Shown one piece after another: positions 9,533 to 19,510 of a DNA stretch of 64,000 bases. A program made the translations under genes and the position numbers. This DNA comes from Stenotrophomonas sp. ATCM1_4 (lineage in GTDB: Bacteria > Pseudomonadota > Gammaproteobacteria > Xanthomonadales > Xanthomonadaceae). A model generated the notes under the pieces. The model did not search any database and was not told where the DNA came from. It was given only the letters and a program-made list of their open reading frames with translations. How positions within the stretch are numbered: the stretch's first letter is position 1; each line of letters opens with the position of its first letter. Location of the stretch: positions 3,302,028 to 3,366,027 of the forward strand of contig NZ_QPFB01000001.1 in the NCBI RefSeq assembly GCF_004348115.1, in the 5' to 3' direction.

Positions 9533-9561
9533 AATACCGGTACGGTTACCGGAGCGGTATT
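9533..9561. promoter_or_regulatory. Nested palindromes between hrpA and dps, candidate operator
   Basis: Two inverted repeats share one centre. An inner perfect one is CCGGTA (9537-9542), four bases, TACCGG (9547-9552). An outer one is AATACCG (9533-9539) and CGGTATT (9555-9561). This 29-bp symmetric block sits between the hrpA start (9508) and the dps start (9597), about 35 bases upstream of dps. Its position fits a repressor or activator site for dps. I could not assign it to a known regulator, and no clear -35/-10 pair is visible. Confidence 0.45.
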
Positions 9562-9596
9562 GTGAAGCCATTCAACCCGCCAAGGAGTAAAGCGTC

Positions 9597-10145
9597 ATGG
9601 CCAAAACCAAGCACAGCAGCAAATCCGAAGCCGGCAAGAAGAAGCTCGCCGCGGCCGCACCGTCGGCCCCGGGGGTGGATATCGGGATCAAGGACAGCGA
9701 TCGCAAGAAGGTCGCCGACGGCCTTTCACACTTCCTGGCCGATGCCTACACCCTGTACCTGAAGACCCACAACTTCCACTGGAACGTCACCGGGTCGATG
9801 TTCAACTCGCTGCACAACATGTTCATGGACCAGTACACCGAGCAATGGAACGCGCTGGACGAGATCGCCGAGCGCATCCGTGCACTGGGCTTCAACGCAC
9901 CCGGTTCCTACCGTGAATTCGTGACCCTGACCTCCATCGCCGAGGAGCCCGGCCTGACCGATGCCCCGGATTGGCGCGAAATGGTCCAGCAGCTGGTCTC
10001 CGGCAACGAAGCGGTCTGCCGCACCGCGCGCAAGGTACTGGAACAGGCCGGCAAGGCCAATGATGCGCCCAGCGAGGACCTGCTGACCCAGCGCCTGCAG
10101 ATCCACGAAAAGTACGCCTGGATGCTGCGTTCACTGCTGCAGTAA
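9597..10145 (+). CDS. dps: Dps-family ferritin-like DNA protection protein
   Basis: Dodecameric miniferritin that oxidises and stores iron with peroxide and shields DNA in stress and stationary phase. 182 residues. A Lys/Ala-rich N-terminal tail (1-35), the kind that binds DNA in E. coli Dps, precedes the four-helix bundle. Ligands that line up with the E. coli inter-subunit ferroxidase centre: H61 in HNFHWNVTG, H73, D88 and E92. The position equivalent to E. coli D67 is Met77, with Asp78 next to it, so this site may differ slightly. The start is supported by AAGGAG 10 bases upstream. A GC-rich hairpin follows about 90 bases after the stop. Confidence 0.93.
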   Translation: MAKTKHSSKSEAGKKKLAAAAPSAPGVDIGIKDSDRKKVADGLSHFLADAYTLYLKTHNFHWNVTGSMFNSLHNMFMDQYTEQWNALDEIAERIRALGFNAPGSYREFVTLTSIAEEPGLTDAPDWREMVQQLVSGNEAVCRTARKVLEQAGKANDAPSEDLLTQRLQIHEKYAWMLRSLLQ

Positions 10146-10233
10146 ACGCTCCGGGCGTTGCCCCTGCGGGGTTTCCGTGGCTGGCCGCACCGAACCACGG
10201 GCCCTGCTCCATCGGCCCGCCCCCGCCTTCGAC

Positions 10234-10260
10234 ACGCCCCCTTTCCACGCAAGGGGGCGT
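10234..10260 (+). terminator. Strong GC-rich hairpin downstream of dps
   Basis: A perfect 10-bp stem (10234-10243 with 10251-10260) and a 7-base loop lie in the 264-base gap between dps and recQ. There is no T-run after it, so it may be a weak terminator, an mRNA-stabilising stem or a short repeat. Nothing else recognisable lies in this gap apart from a 6-bp inverted repeat (CCGTGG/CCACGG) just after dps. Confidence 0.45.
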
Positions 10261-10409
10261 TGCTCCAGTGGGACCCTGAAGCTTCCCCGGCAGCGCCGGG
10301 CCCTGCTGCAGCCGGCAGGAATTCCGAGGCGAGCGCGGTATCCGGGCTGATTTCCTGCCCACCGCCACGACGCCCCTTCGAATCCGCCGCCAGCGGTTAA
10401 ACTAGCGCG

Positions 10410-12212
<1,803 letters not shown>

Positions 12213-12216
12213 GCCG

Positions 12217-14961
12217 TCAGCCGCGCCCACCACGGGCCAGCAACAGCAGCCCTTCGACCTTGCGCCGGTCCGGTGAACCATCGACCTGCATGCGGCTCAG
12301 CACCGGGGCCACCTTGTCCAGCTCGGCCAGCGCCTTGCCGGCATGGCCGAACTGCAGCTGCGTTTCCGCCAGCGCGATGCGGTTCTGGAGGGTCTCCATC
12401 TTGTCCTGCCCGTACACGCTGATCGACAGTCCCAACGCCGCATCACGCAGGGCCAGCGCGGATTTCCCGTCACCGCGCCGCGCGGCCAGGTCCGCGCGCA
12501 CCTGCAGCAACTGCAGCGACAGCATCGGCGTTGCCTGCGCGCCAATGGGCTCCAGCAACGCGTTGGCCTGCTCCAGTTCGTTCTGGCGGACATGCCAGGC
12601 GATGCGGTACAGCCGCACTTCCTGCCGCCCGGGTGCATCGGCCGGCAGCGCGGCGGCCATCCCGAGGTCGGCGTGCTTGAGGTGGGTTCCGGCCGCTTCC
12701 ATCCGCCCCTGCCGCATCAGCAACCGCCCCAGCCCGCTTTCGGCGCGCATCGTCACCGGCGCCTGCGCCCCGAGCTGGTCGCGGCGGATTTCCCAGGCGC
12801 GTTGATACATCTGCTCCGCCGCATCCAGGTCACCGCGCTGCTCGTGCAGGGTGCCGTAGTTGAACAATCCCATCGAGTAGCGCACCGACGCTTCGCCATC
12901 GATGATCGCGCTCAGCCGTTGCCGTGCCCGGAACTGCTCCTCGGCCGCGGTGAAGTTGCCCATGTCCTGGTACAGGTCGGCCAGGGCCTCGTGCTGCACC
13001 AGCACGAAGCTGTTCTCGGCGCCATACAGTGCGATGGCCTGCTGCATGCCGGCCTGCAGCAATGGCAGCGCCTGCGCGTAGTCGCCCTGCTCGCGCAGGA
13101 TCTGCGCCAGCCGGGTTTCCGCGGCCAGCGCCAGGCTGGTGCGCCGGCCATGCAGGCTGTCGATCACCTGCCGGAAGTGACGCGCGGCGTCCTGCGTGCG
13201 TCCCCAGCGCAGGTACATCAGGCCGGTGTTGTAGACCAGCTCGTGCAGCTGCGCCTCGTCATCGGTGCCGGACAGCCCCGCATAGGCCGCGCGCGCCTGC
13301 TTGAACGCCACCTCCGCACGGTCGAACAGCTGCTGGTTGGTATAGGCCAACGCACGCGCCGCCAGCAGGCGTGCCTTCACTTCCGACGTCGCCGTGCCAT
13401 CGACCAGCGCCAGGCCGCGCTCGGCCAGTTGCTGTCCCTTGGCACCGTCACCTTCACCCGTCTTCAGCGTGGACAGGCTGGCCAGCACCGACGCGGCATC
13501 CTCGCGGCGGTTCACATCCGTGCGCATGAACCCTTCGTACGCCCGCTGCAGCAACCGCTCCGCCTGCAGCGGCACCCCCGAGTTCTGGTAGGCCGCACCC
13601 AGCACCGCCTGCATCCGCGCACGCTCCACCGGCGCTTCGCGCAGCTCGTTGTCCACCTGCAATGCCGCACGATCCAGCAGCTGGCGTGCGGTCAGTTCCT
13701 CCTCCCCCCGCTCGGTGCGCAGGAACGGGTCGGCCGTCTCGAACACGCCCACCATGAACTTGCTGACCTGGCGGGCGACGGCTGCCTCCTCCTGCGCCTG
13801 CCGGCGGGTCTGCACCAGGCCGATCACGAACGCCAGCAGCAGCACCAGCAAGCCGCTGGCCGCCGCCACGCCCTGCCAGTTGCGGCGCAACGCCTTGCGC
13901 ATGCGGTACAGGCGATCAGCGCGACGGGCCTGCAGCGGCTGCTGTTCCAGGTAGCGACGCACATCGCCCATCAACGCCTCGGCGGTACGGTAGCGCTCGC
14001 CGACATCCAGCGCGCAGGCACGCCGGACGATGGCATCCAGGTCACCGCGCAGGCGCCGGCGCCACGGCAACTCCGCCGGCGCATGCTCGCTGGGCAGTGG
14101 CACCGGCACGTCCACGTCACCGGGCTCGCGCAGGCAGGGCCGGGTCGATACCAGCTCCAGCAGCATCACGCCCAGGCTGTACACATCACCGGCGGCACCG
14201 ACCATTTGCCCGCGGATCAACTCCGGGCTGGCATACGACGGCGTGCAATAGCCCGAATCCCGCTCCTGGCGCACCTCGCTGAGCATCCGCGCCAGGCCGA
14301 AATCCAGCAGCACCGGCTGCCCGTCGCCCTGCACCAGCACGTTGCTCGGCTTGAGGTCGCAATGCAGCACCAGCCGTTCGTGCGCGGACTGCACGATGCC
14401 GCAGATGTCCAGGAACAGCGCCAGCCGCGCAGGGAGGTCCAGTTGCTGTTCGCTGCACCATTGGTCCACCGGCTTGCCGTCGATGTACTCCATCACCAGA
14501 TACGGATGGCCATCGGGCGTGGTGCCGCCGTCGTACAGCCGCGCCACGTGCGCCAACTGCAGGTCGGCCAGCACCTGCCGCTCGATCGCCAGCCGCTCCA
14601 CTTCCATGCCGCCGGGCAGGCCGTGCAGCAGCTTGATCGCGACCACCCGCTGGTACACGCCGTCGGCACGCTCGGCCTTGAACACCGTGCCCATGCCCCC
14701 CTGGGCGACGCGCTCGATCAGCCGCCACGGTCCCAGCCGGTCACCGATGCCGAACTCCGGGGCCATCGCCCGGGCCAGCGCGATATCCAGGCGGTTGCTG
14801 ACCCGGCTGAGCCCCACCGTCTGCGCACCCAGTAGCTGCAGCACCTCCTCCCGCACCTGCGGGTCATCGCAGCGCTCGGCCAACGCGGCGGGCCACTGCT
14901 CACGCGGCAGCTCACACACCGCATCGAACAGTTCCCGTACCCGCTGCCAGTGCTCCTTCAC
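12217..14961 (-). CDS. Hanks-type Ser/Thr kinase with TM segment and periplasmic TPR domain
   Basis: 914 residues. A short N-terminal region (1-70) precedes the kinase domain (about 80-340): Gly loop AQGGMG (87-92), catalytic Lys110, HCDLKPSN loop (200-207, Asp202 as base), DFG (220-222), and GDVYSLG. One transmembrane segment (about 363-383) follows, then about 530 residues of TPR-like repeats, so the repeat half should lie in the periplasm. HCD instead of HRD marks a non-RD kinase. The gene starts 22 bases after the ECF sigma gene, on the same strand. Kinase plus ECF pairs of this kind include PknS-EcfK of Xanthomonas citri, where the kinase activates the sigma factor (family knowledge). 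I infer the same logic here. Confidence 0.88.
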   Translation of the reverse strand: MKEHWQRVRELFDAVCELPREQWPAALAERCDDPQVREEVLQLLGAQTVGLSRVSNRLDIALARAMAPEFGIGDRLGPWRLIERVAQGGMGTVFKAERADGVYQRVVAIKLLHGLPGGMEVERLAIERQVLADLQLAHVARLYDGGTTPDGHPYLVMEYIDGKPVDQWCSEQQLDLPARLALFLDICGIVQSAHERLVLHCDLKPSNVLVQGDGQPVLLDFGLARMLSEVRQERDSGYCTPSYASPELIRGQMVGAAGDVYSLGVMLLELVSTRPCLREPGDVDVPVPLPSEHAPAELPWRRRLRGDLDAIVRRACALDVGERYRTAEALMGDVRRYLEQQPLQARRADRLYRMRKALRRNWQGVAAASGLLVLLLAFVIGLVQTRRQAQEEAAVARQVSKFMVGVFETADPFLRTERGEEELTARQLLDRAALQVDNELREAPVERARMQAVLGAAYQNSGVPLQAERLLQRAYEGFMRTDVNRREDAASVLASLSTLKTGEGDGAKGQQLAERGLALVDGTATSEVKARLLAARALAYTNQQLFDRAEVAFKQARAAYAGLSGTDDEAQLHELVYNTGLMYLRWGRTQDAARHFRQVIDSLHGRRTSLALAAETRLAQILREQGDYAQALPLLQAGMQQAIALYGAENSFVLVQHEALADLYQDMGNFTAAEEQFRARQRLSAIIDGEASVRYSMGLFNYGTLHEQRGDLDAAEQMYQRAWEIRRDQLGAQAPVTMRAESGLGRLLMRQGRMEAAGTHLKHADLGMAAALPADAPGRQEVRLYRIAWHVRQNELEQANALLEPIGAQATPMLSLQLLQVRADLAARRGDGKSALALRDAALGLSISVYGQDKMETLQNRIALAETQLQFGHAGKALAELDKVAPVLSRMQVDGSPDRRKVEGLLLLARGGRG

Positions 14962-14983
14962 CCTGCCCCCGGCGTGCGCGGTT

Positions 14984-15619
14984 TCAGCGCAGTTCCCGGT
15001 TCAACCACGCCCGCGCGAAACGCAGGTCGCGGTCCACCGTCGGCACCGAGACATCCAGCACCAATGCGATCTCGTCCCGGCTCATGCCGCCGAAATAGGT
15101 CAGCTCGATGGTGCTGGCCGCACGCGGCTCCAGCTCGGCCAGCTTGTTCAGCGCCTGGTGCAGGGCCAACACGTCATGGCCGATGGTGTCCTCATCGCTC
15201 ATGTCCTGCGCATGCGAAAGCGTGAGCTGCTCGGCGTTGCCACCGCGCTTGTCGGCAGAGCGCGCGCGCAGGTGATCGACCAGCACCGAGCGCATCTTCA
15301 GCGCGGCAATGGCGATGAAATGGGTACGGTCCTGGTAGTCGGCGTCGCTGCCAAGCAGGCGCATCAGTGATTCGTTGACCAGCGCGGCCGGTTGCAGCGT
15401 GCCGTTGGTCTGATTGGACAGGCGGCTGCGCGCGATCTGCATCAGGTCCGCATACAGCGCCTGGAACAGGTGCTCACGCGCATCCAGGTCGCCTTCGCGC
15501 CAGCGATGCAGCAATAGCGTGATCTGTCTGTCCAAACGTGCCCCCGGGCCGCCATCGGTGTCGCCATCCGCCTGCCGTGGGCGCCGGATGCCAAGCCGCA
15601 TGGTAGGCCGAGCGCCCAT
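14984..15619 (-). CDS. ECF-family RNA polymerase sigma factor, kinase-linked type
   Basis: 211 residues. The sigma-2 region spans about 28-100 (ITLLLHRWREGDLDAREHLF; LIARSRL-like core; LVNESLMRL). The sigma-4 region at the C-terminus (about 140-205) has the helix-turn-helix MSRDEIALVLDVSVPTVDRDL. This is the ECF group (TIGR02999-like) that is usually encoded beside Ser/Thr kinases rather than anti-sigma factors. No anti-sigma gene is present; the next gene is the kinase. Two starts are possible, ATG 15619 or ATG 15601; neither has a strong ribosome binding site and the first 25 residues look non-conserved. Direct phosphorylation of the sigma factor by the kinase is inferred from related systems. 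Confidence 0.88.
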   Translation of the reverse strand: MGARPTMRLGIRRPRQADGDTDGGPGARLDRQITLLLHRWREGDLDAREHLFQALYADLMQIARSRLSNQTNGTLQPAALVNESLMRLLGSDADYQDRTHFIAIAALKMRSVLVDHLRARSADKRGGNAEQLTLSHAQDMSDEDTIGHDVLALHQALNKLAELEPRAASTIELTYFGGMSRDEIALVLDVSVPTVDRDLRFARAWLNRELR

Positions 15620-15803
15620 CCACTGCCAGCCATCTCCGGCATGGCGATGGCGCGCGTCGTCCCCCAGTGGCAGGTGAGGCTGGCATCCAGCGCCGTCCGT
15701 CGATGACCTTGGGCACCGTGAAACATGGCCATTGAAAGCCCCTCGGGCAGACAGAAATCCCTCGCCAGCTTGCGCCGAACTGGCGCTTCAACGGCAAACC
15801 ACC

Positions 15804-16896
15804 ATGGGCCTGGGAGTCATACAGGGAATGTTGGGACGAAACCTACTGGTCGGGACGGCGCTGGCCGGATGCCTGCTGGCAGGCGCAGCACAGGCGCAGG
15901 GCTATGAACCGCACACACAAGGGGCCCCGGCACGGGGTGCCAAACGAGGTCGCGGTACTGGGTACCGCCCATCTGGCAGGGCTGCCGGACACGTTCGACC
16001 CCGCATCGCTCGCCGGCCTGCTCGACCGCTTGGCCAACTGGCAGCCACGGGCCATCGCATCGAGGCCGTCTCGGGCCTGCAGTGCGACATGCTGAGCCGC
16101 CAGCCCTCCCGCTACGCGCTGACGATGCACGACTATTGCCCCTACGTCTCGGTCGCGGCCAAGGCCACCGGGCTCGACATACCGGCCGCGAACGCGGCGG
16201 TGGAAACCCTGCTGGCCACATGACCCGCGCAGCCGACGGCAATGCAGCGCCGCCGCTTGGCGGCCACGTTCCTGGCTGCCGGCGAGCGATTCCGCGCTCG
16301 TCCAGTGGCTGCGGCTTCCCGCCGCCGAACGGCACGCCGGCGACGGCCTGGACGAGGAACTGGTGAACGCACTGGAAGCCCTGCGCGCCAGCCGCAATGA
16401 AAACACGGTCATTGCCGCCACACTCGCCGCACGCCTGGGCCACGAGCGGCTCTGGCCGATGGATGACCACAGTTCTGACCGCTACGGGCCCGATCCCAAG
16501 GCCTACGTGGCAGCCATCCGCAAGGCCTGTGAAAACCCCGCCAACGCGCGCCGGTCGGCGATGTTCGGAGGCATCGAAGCGCAGATCGACACGCCGGAAA
16601 AGGCGCTGGCGCTGTATCGCCACTACAACGGTCCGGAGATGGCGCCGATCGCCTTCGAGAGCGACTACGGCGCCGCGTTGGAGGAACCCTCGCCGCAAGG
16701 CTATGGCCGCCTCTACGTGACCTCGTGGGAAACCCGCAACCTGCGCATGGCGGCCAACATCCGCGACCTGATGGGACCGACGCCGGGCATGCGCACGCTG
16801 GTGATCGTCGGCGCCTCGCACAAGGCCTACCTGGACACCTACCTGGACCAGATGCACGACGTGCGCATCGTCGATGTGCCGACGCTGCTGAAGTAA
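15804..16896 (+). pseudogene. Degraded DUF5694-like secreted protein gene
   Basis: Pieces of one protein lie in order but in different frames. The first piece has a signal peptide (GRNLLVGTALAGCLLAGAAQA). The second, one frame over, is EVAVLGTAHLAGLPDTFDPA (about 15942-16057). The third, back in the first frame, is IEAVSGLQCDMLSRQPSRYA. That frame meets an in-frame TGA at 16221-16223 yet continues in family-like sequence (RRRLAATFLAAGE). After a last shift near 16283-16290 the rest reads openly to 16896 (about 200 residues, including VIVGASHK). So there are three frameshifts and one stop. One shift, near 16058, is explained by a single missing C. The pattern matches DUF5694 proteins (TraB-like, function unknown). 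Sequencing errors could mimic some lesions, but four in one gene suggests true decay. Confidence 0.75.
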
Positions 16897-16953
16897 CCGC
16901 GCATCCAACACCGCCTCACCGCCGGGATGGCGGACAGGCGTGCAAGCCCCCAA

Positions 16954-16987
16954 CGGAAAAAGGCACCGCCATGCGGTGCCTTTTCCG
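16954..16987 (+). terminator. Bidirectional rho-independent terminator
   Basis: A stem of about 14 bp with a 5-base loop (CCATG, 16969-16973), flanked by A-run and T-run on either side, lies 58 bases after the DUF5694 remnant. The symmetry means it could also stop transcription coming from the tRNA side. Confidence 0.85.
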
Positions 16988-17039
16988 TTCTGCAACCAGA
17001 ACGAGGTGAAGTCGCGGAAAAACTGCCGATTGCGGAAAT

Positions 17040-17070
17040 AAAAAAGGGCTCCGGAATCTCCGGAACCCTT
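17040..17070 (-). terminator. Terminator of tRNA-Lys
   Basis: Read on the minus strand: an AAGGG/CCCTT outer stem, a TCCGGA self-complementary inner pair, then six T, starting 9 bases after the tRNA 3' end. Classic rho-independent form. Confidence 0.85.
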
Positions 17071-17078
17071 GGCAATAC

Positions 17079-17154
17079 TGGTGGGCCGTGAAGGATTCGA
17101 ACCTTCGACCAAAAGATTAAAAGTCTTCTGCTCTACCGACTGAGCTAACGGCCC
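17079..17154 (-). tRNA. tRNA-Lys (anticodon TTT)
   Basis: A 76-nt cloverleaf on the minus strand with CCA encoded. The acceptor stem is GGGCCGT paired with ACGGCCC; the D-arm contains AGCTCAGTCGGTAGAGC; the anticodon loop is CTTTTAA (anticodon TTT); the T-arm contains GGTTCGAATCC. It matches bacterial tRNA-Lys closely. It sits just downstream of queC and is followed by its own terminator. I see no attachment-site duplication or integrase nearby. Confidence 0.98.
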
Positions 17155-17163
17155 AAACAAAGA

Positions 17164-17179
17164 CCCGGCCGTAGCCGGG
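17164..17179 (-). terminator. Small hairpin between queC and tRNA-Lys
   Basis: CCCGGC and GCCGGG pair around a 4-base loop, followed on the minus strand by the T-rich TCTTTGTTT. It could end the queE-queC transcript just before the tRNA. A tRNA promoter upstream of it would instead place it in the tRNA leader. Confidence 0.45.
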
Positions 17180-17185
17180 GTGCGC

Positions 17186-17215
17186 ATTCTAGCGCAAGAA
17201 GCAGCAAACCGGAAA
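17186..17215 (-). promoter_or_regulatory. Candidate tRNA-Lys promoter with GC-rich discriminator
   Basis: On the minus strand TAGAAT (17186-17191) is a good -10 box about 35 bases before the tRNA. TTTCCG (17210-17215), 18 bases upstream, is a poor -35. The -10 is followed by GCGCACCCC, a GC-rich discriminator of the sort found in stringently controlled stable-RNA promoters. It overlaps the end of queC. Confidence 0.35.
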
Positions 17216-17884
17216 TCAGGCGTAGTGCGTGGGGTCGGCCAGGCCGGCGGCGGCGAAGCCGTCCGCACGCAGGCGGCAGGCGTCGCAATGGCCGCAGGCT
17301 CGGCCGTTCATGTCGGCCTGGTAGCAGGACACGGTCAGCCCGAAGTCCACGCCCAGGCGCTGTCCTTCGGCGGCGATCTGCGCCTTGCTCAGGTACTGCA
17401 GCGGCGCGTGCACGACGATGCCCGCCCCTTCCACGCCGGCCTTGGTGGCCAGGTTGGCCAGCGCCTGGAAGGCGGCCACGAACTCGGGCCGGCAGTCCGG
17501 GTAGCCGGAGTAATCCACGGCGTTCACGCCGCAGAAGATGTCGTTGGCGCCCAGCACCTCGGCCCAGCCAAGTGCCAGCGACAGCATGATGGTGTTGCGC
17601 GCCGGCACGTAGGTCACCGGGATGCCGGCACCGCCGGCCTCGGGGACGTCGATGTCGTCGGTCAGCGCCGAACCGCCGATGCTGCGCAGGTCGACGTCGA
17701 CCACCTTGTGCCCGGCCACGCCCAGCGCGGCCGAGACCCGCCTGGCCGCTTCCAGCTCCGAGGTATGCCGCTGGCCGTAGCGCACGCTCAGCGCGTACAC
17801 CTCGAAGCCCTGTTCCTGGGCGATGGCGACGACGGCGGCCGAGTCCATGCCGCCGGAAAGAAGCACGACTGCTTTCTTCTTCAT
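17216..17884 (-). CDS. queC: QueC, 7-cyano-7-deazaguanine synthase
   Basis: Converts 7-carboxy-7-deazaguanine plus ammonia to preQ0 using ATP, in the queuosine tRNA-modification pathway. 222 residues from ATG 17884. The PP-loop SGGMDS is at residues 10-15. The C-terminal zinc site uses C187, C197, C200 and C203 (CGHCDAC motif). Length matches the family. The frame stays open upstream into queE, but [15 protein letters not shown] is the usual N-terminus. It follows queE, the enzyme that makes its substrate, with about 75 bases between, which supports a small operon. Confidence 0.96.
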   Translation of the reverse strand: MKKKAVVLLSGGMDSAAVVAIAQEQGFEVYALSVRYGQRHTSELEAARRVSAALGVAGHKVVDVDLRSIGGSALTDDIDVPEAGGAGIPVTYVPARNTIMLSLALGWAEVLGANDIFCGVNAVDYSGYPDCRPEFVAAFQALANLATKAGVEGAGIVVHAPLQYLSKAQIAAEGQRLGVDFGLTVSCYQADMNGRACGHCDACRLRADGFAAAGLADPTHYA

Positions 17885-17960
17885 GTGTTGATCCGGTTGG
17901 GGGAGGAATGCCAGCACGCTGTCCCGCGCCGGGGTTGAAGCCATGAACGACGTGCAGGCC

Positions 17961-18650
17961 TCAGCGCCCGGGCTCGTCGTTCCAGAGGATCTTGTGCAAC
18001 TGCATCTGGAAACGCACCGGCAGGCGGTCGGCGACGATCCAGTCGGCCAGTTCGCGGGCGCTGACCTGCGACTTGCTGGGCGAGAAGAACACCGTGCAGC
18101 GCGCCGGCAGGCCATGCTCGGCCACCATCGCACGTGCCCATTCGTAGTCGCCGCGGCTGCAGATCACGAACTTGAGCTGGTCGCGCGCGGTCAGCAGCGG
18201 CAGGTTCTCCAGCCGGTTGCGCGCCACCTCGCCCGAATCCGGGGTCTTCAGGTCGACCACGCGCGACACCCGCGCATCCACCGCGGCGATGTCCAGCGCG
18301 CCGGAGGTCTCCAGCGAGACATCCAGCCCGGCGTCGCACAGCTTCTGCAGCAGGATCAGGCAGCGCTTCTGCGCCAGCGGCTCGCCGCCGGTCACGCAGA
18401 CGTGGCGCACGCCCTGCTGGAGCACCTCGGCGACGATGGCGTCGATGTCCCACCACTCGCCGCCATGGAAGGCGTATTCGGTGTCGCAGTACAGGCAGCG
18501 CAGCGGGCAGCCGGTCAGGCGCACGAACACCGTCGGCCAGCCGGCGGTATCGGCTTCGCCCTGGAGGGACAGGAAGATTTCAGTGATCTTCAATCGCGGC
18601 AACGGCGACTGCACGATCTCGCTGGGGACAGCGGCGGCGGGAGAATTCAT
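17961..18650 (-). CDS. queE: QueE, 7-carboxy-7-deazaguanine synthase
   Basis: Radical SAM enzyme that contracts 6-carboxytetrahydropterin to 7-carboxy-7-deazaguanine in queuosine synthesis. 229 residues. The cluster motif is CPLRCLYC, with C48, C52 and C55 in CX3CX2C spacing for the 4Fe-4S cluster. [23 protein letters not shown] precedes it and the GGEP SAM-binding motif (VTGGEPLAQ) follows at about residues 88-96. The next gene is queC. It lies 41 bases downstream of cpoB, so it may be read through from the tol-pal operon, a linkage seen in related bacteria. Confidence 0.95.
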   Translation of the reverse strand: MNSPAAAVPSEIVQSPLPRLKITEIFLSLQGEADTAGWPTVFVRLTGCPLRCLYCDTEYAFHGGEWWDIDAIVAEVLQQGVRHVCVTGGEPLAQKRCLILLQKLCDAGLDVSLETSGALDIAAVDARVSRVVDLKTPDSGEVARNRLENLPLLTARDQLKFVICSRGDYEWARAMVAEHGLPARCTVFFSPSKSQVSARELADWIVADRLPVRFQMQLHKILWNDEPGR

Positions 18651-18691
18651 GGCTGCTCAACCGCCCCGCGACCACGCGGTGGCGGCTCCAA

Positions 18692-19507
18692 TCAACGCAG
18701 TTGCTGGCCGAGCCGGATCGACTGCAGACGATCCTGGGCGGTGCGGGCCGCATCACTGCCGGGAAAACGGGAAATCACCTGCTCCAGCGTCTGCTGCGCC
18801 TGGGCGGCATTTCCCTGACCATATTGCGAAAGACCCAGCTTCAGCAGGCCACCGGCAGCCTTGTCGTGGGTCGGATAGCGGGCCACGAGATCATTGAACT
18901 CGGACTCGGCCATCTTGAAATTGCGGGTGGCGTAATAGCTCTCGCCCAGCCAGTACAGCGCGTTGGGCGTGTAGGCCGCATTCGGGTACAGCTCCAGGAA
19001 GCTCTGGAACAGCTGCGCCGAATAGTCGTAGTTGCCGGCCTTCAGGGCATCGAATGCCACGTTGTAGGCGGCGCGCTCATCGCCTGCAGCCGCCAGGCTG
19101 CTGGCATCGCCGCGCACGGTCGGTGCACGTTCGCTGCCGGTTGCCGCTGCCGGTTTGGTGGCCGGAGCGGCCGGGACTGCCGAGACCGGCTCCGCACCCG
19201 TGGCCGCCGGTGCACCGCCCTCAAGGCGGTTCAACCGACCATCGAGGTCGAGGTACTGGTCGCGGTTGCGCTGCTTCAGCTGTTCGTTCTCGTGCTGGAG
19301 CTGCTCGATCGTGCCCTGCAGTGCCTGCATCTCCGTGCGGAGCTGCTGCAGCTGGTTGAGCATGTCGGTGTTGGCCTGGCTGTTGTTGACCTGCTGCTCG
19401 AGCACGCCGACGCGGTCAGCCAGACTTGCACGCTGCGCGTACGCGGGCGCGGCAGCCACGAGGGCTGCCGCAACCGCGAGCATCAGTCGATTGATGCCGA
19501 TACGCAT
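18692..19507 (-). CDS. cpoB: CpoB (YbgF), Tol-Pal associated periplasmic protein
   Basis: Coordinates the Tol machine with septal peptidoglycan synthesis by PBP1B during constriction (family knowledge). 271 residues: signal peptide cleaved after AYA (about residue 24), a trimerising coiled coil (about 30-100, heptads of L/Q around LEQQVNNSQANTDMLNQLQQ), a Pro/Ala linker, and a C-terminal TPR domain (about 140-265, with YNVAFDALKAGNYDYSAQ and ALYWLGESYYATRNFKMAE). It starts 3 bases after the pal stop codon, so the two are translationally close and surely co-transcribed. Confidence 0.95.
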   Translation of the reverse strand: MRIGINRLMLAVAAALVAAAPAYAQRASLADRVGVLEQQVNNSQANTDMLNQLQQLRTEMQALQGTIEQLQHENEQLKQRNRDQYLDLDGRLNRLEGGAPAATGAEPVSAVPAAPATKPAAATGSERAPTVRGDASSLAAAGDERAAYNVAFDALKAGNYDYSAQLFQSFLELYPNAAYTPNALYWLGESYYATRNFKMAESEFNDLVARYPTHDKAAGGLLKLGLSQYGQGNAAQAQQTLEQVISRFPGSDAARTAQDRLQSIRLGQQLR

Positions 19508-19510
19508 CGA

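Noticed and set aside
15442..15797. Small minus-strand frames upstream of the ECF sigma gene
   Set aside because: No ribosome binding site or domain; they overlap the promoter region and the sigma start.
17079..17154. tRNA-Lys as an integration site with the degraded DUF5694 gene as island remnant
   Set aside because: No integrase, no duplicated tRNA 3' end and no change in composition nearby.
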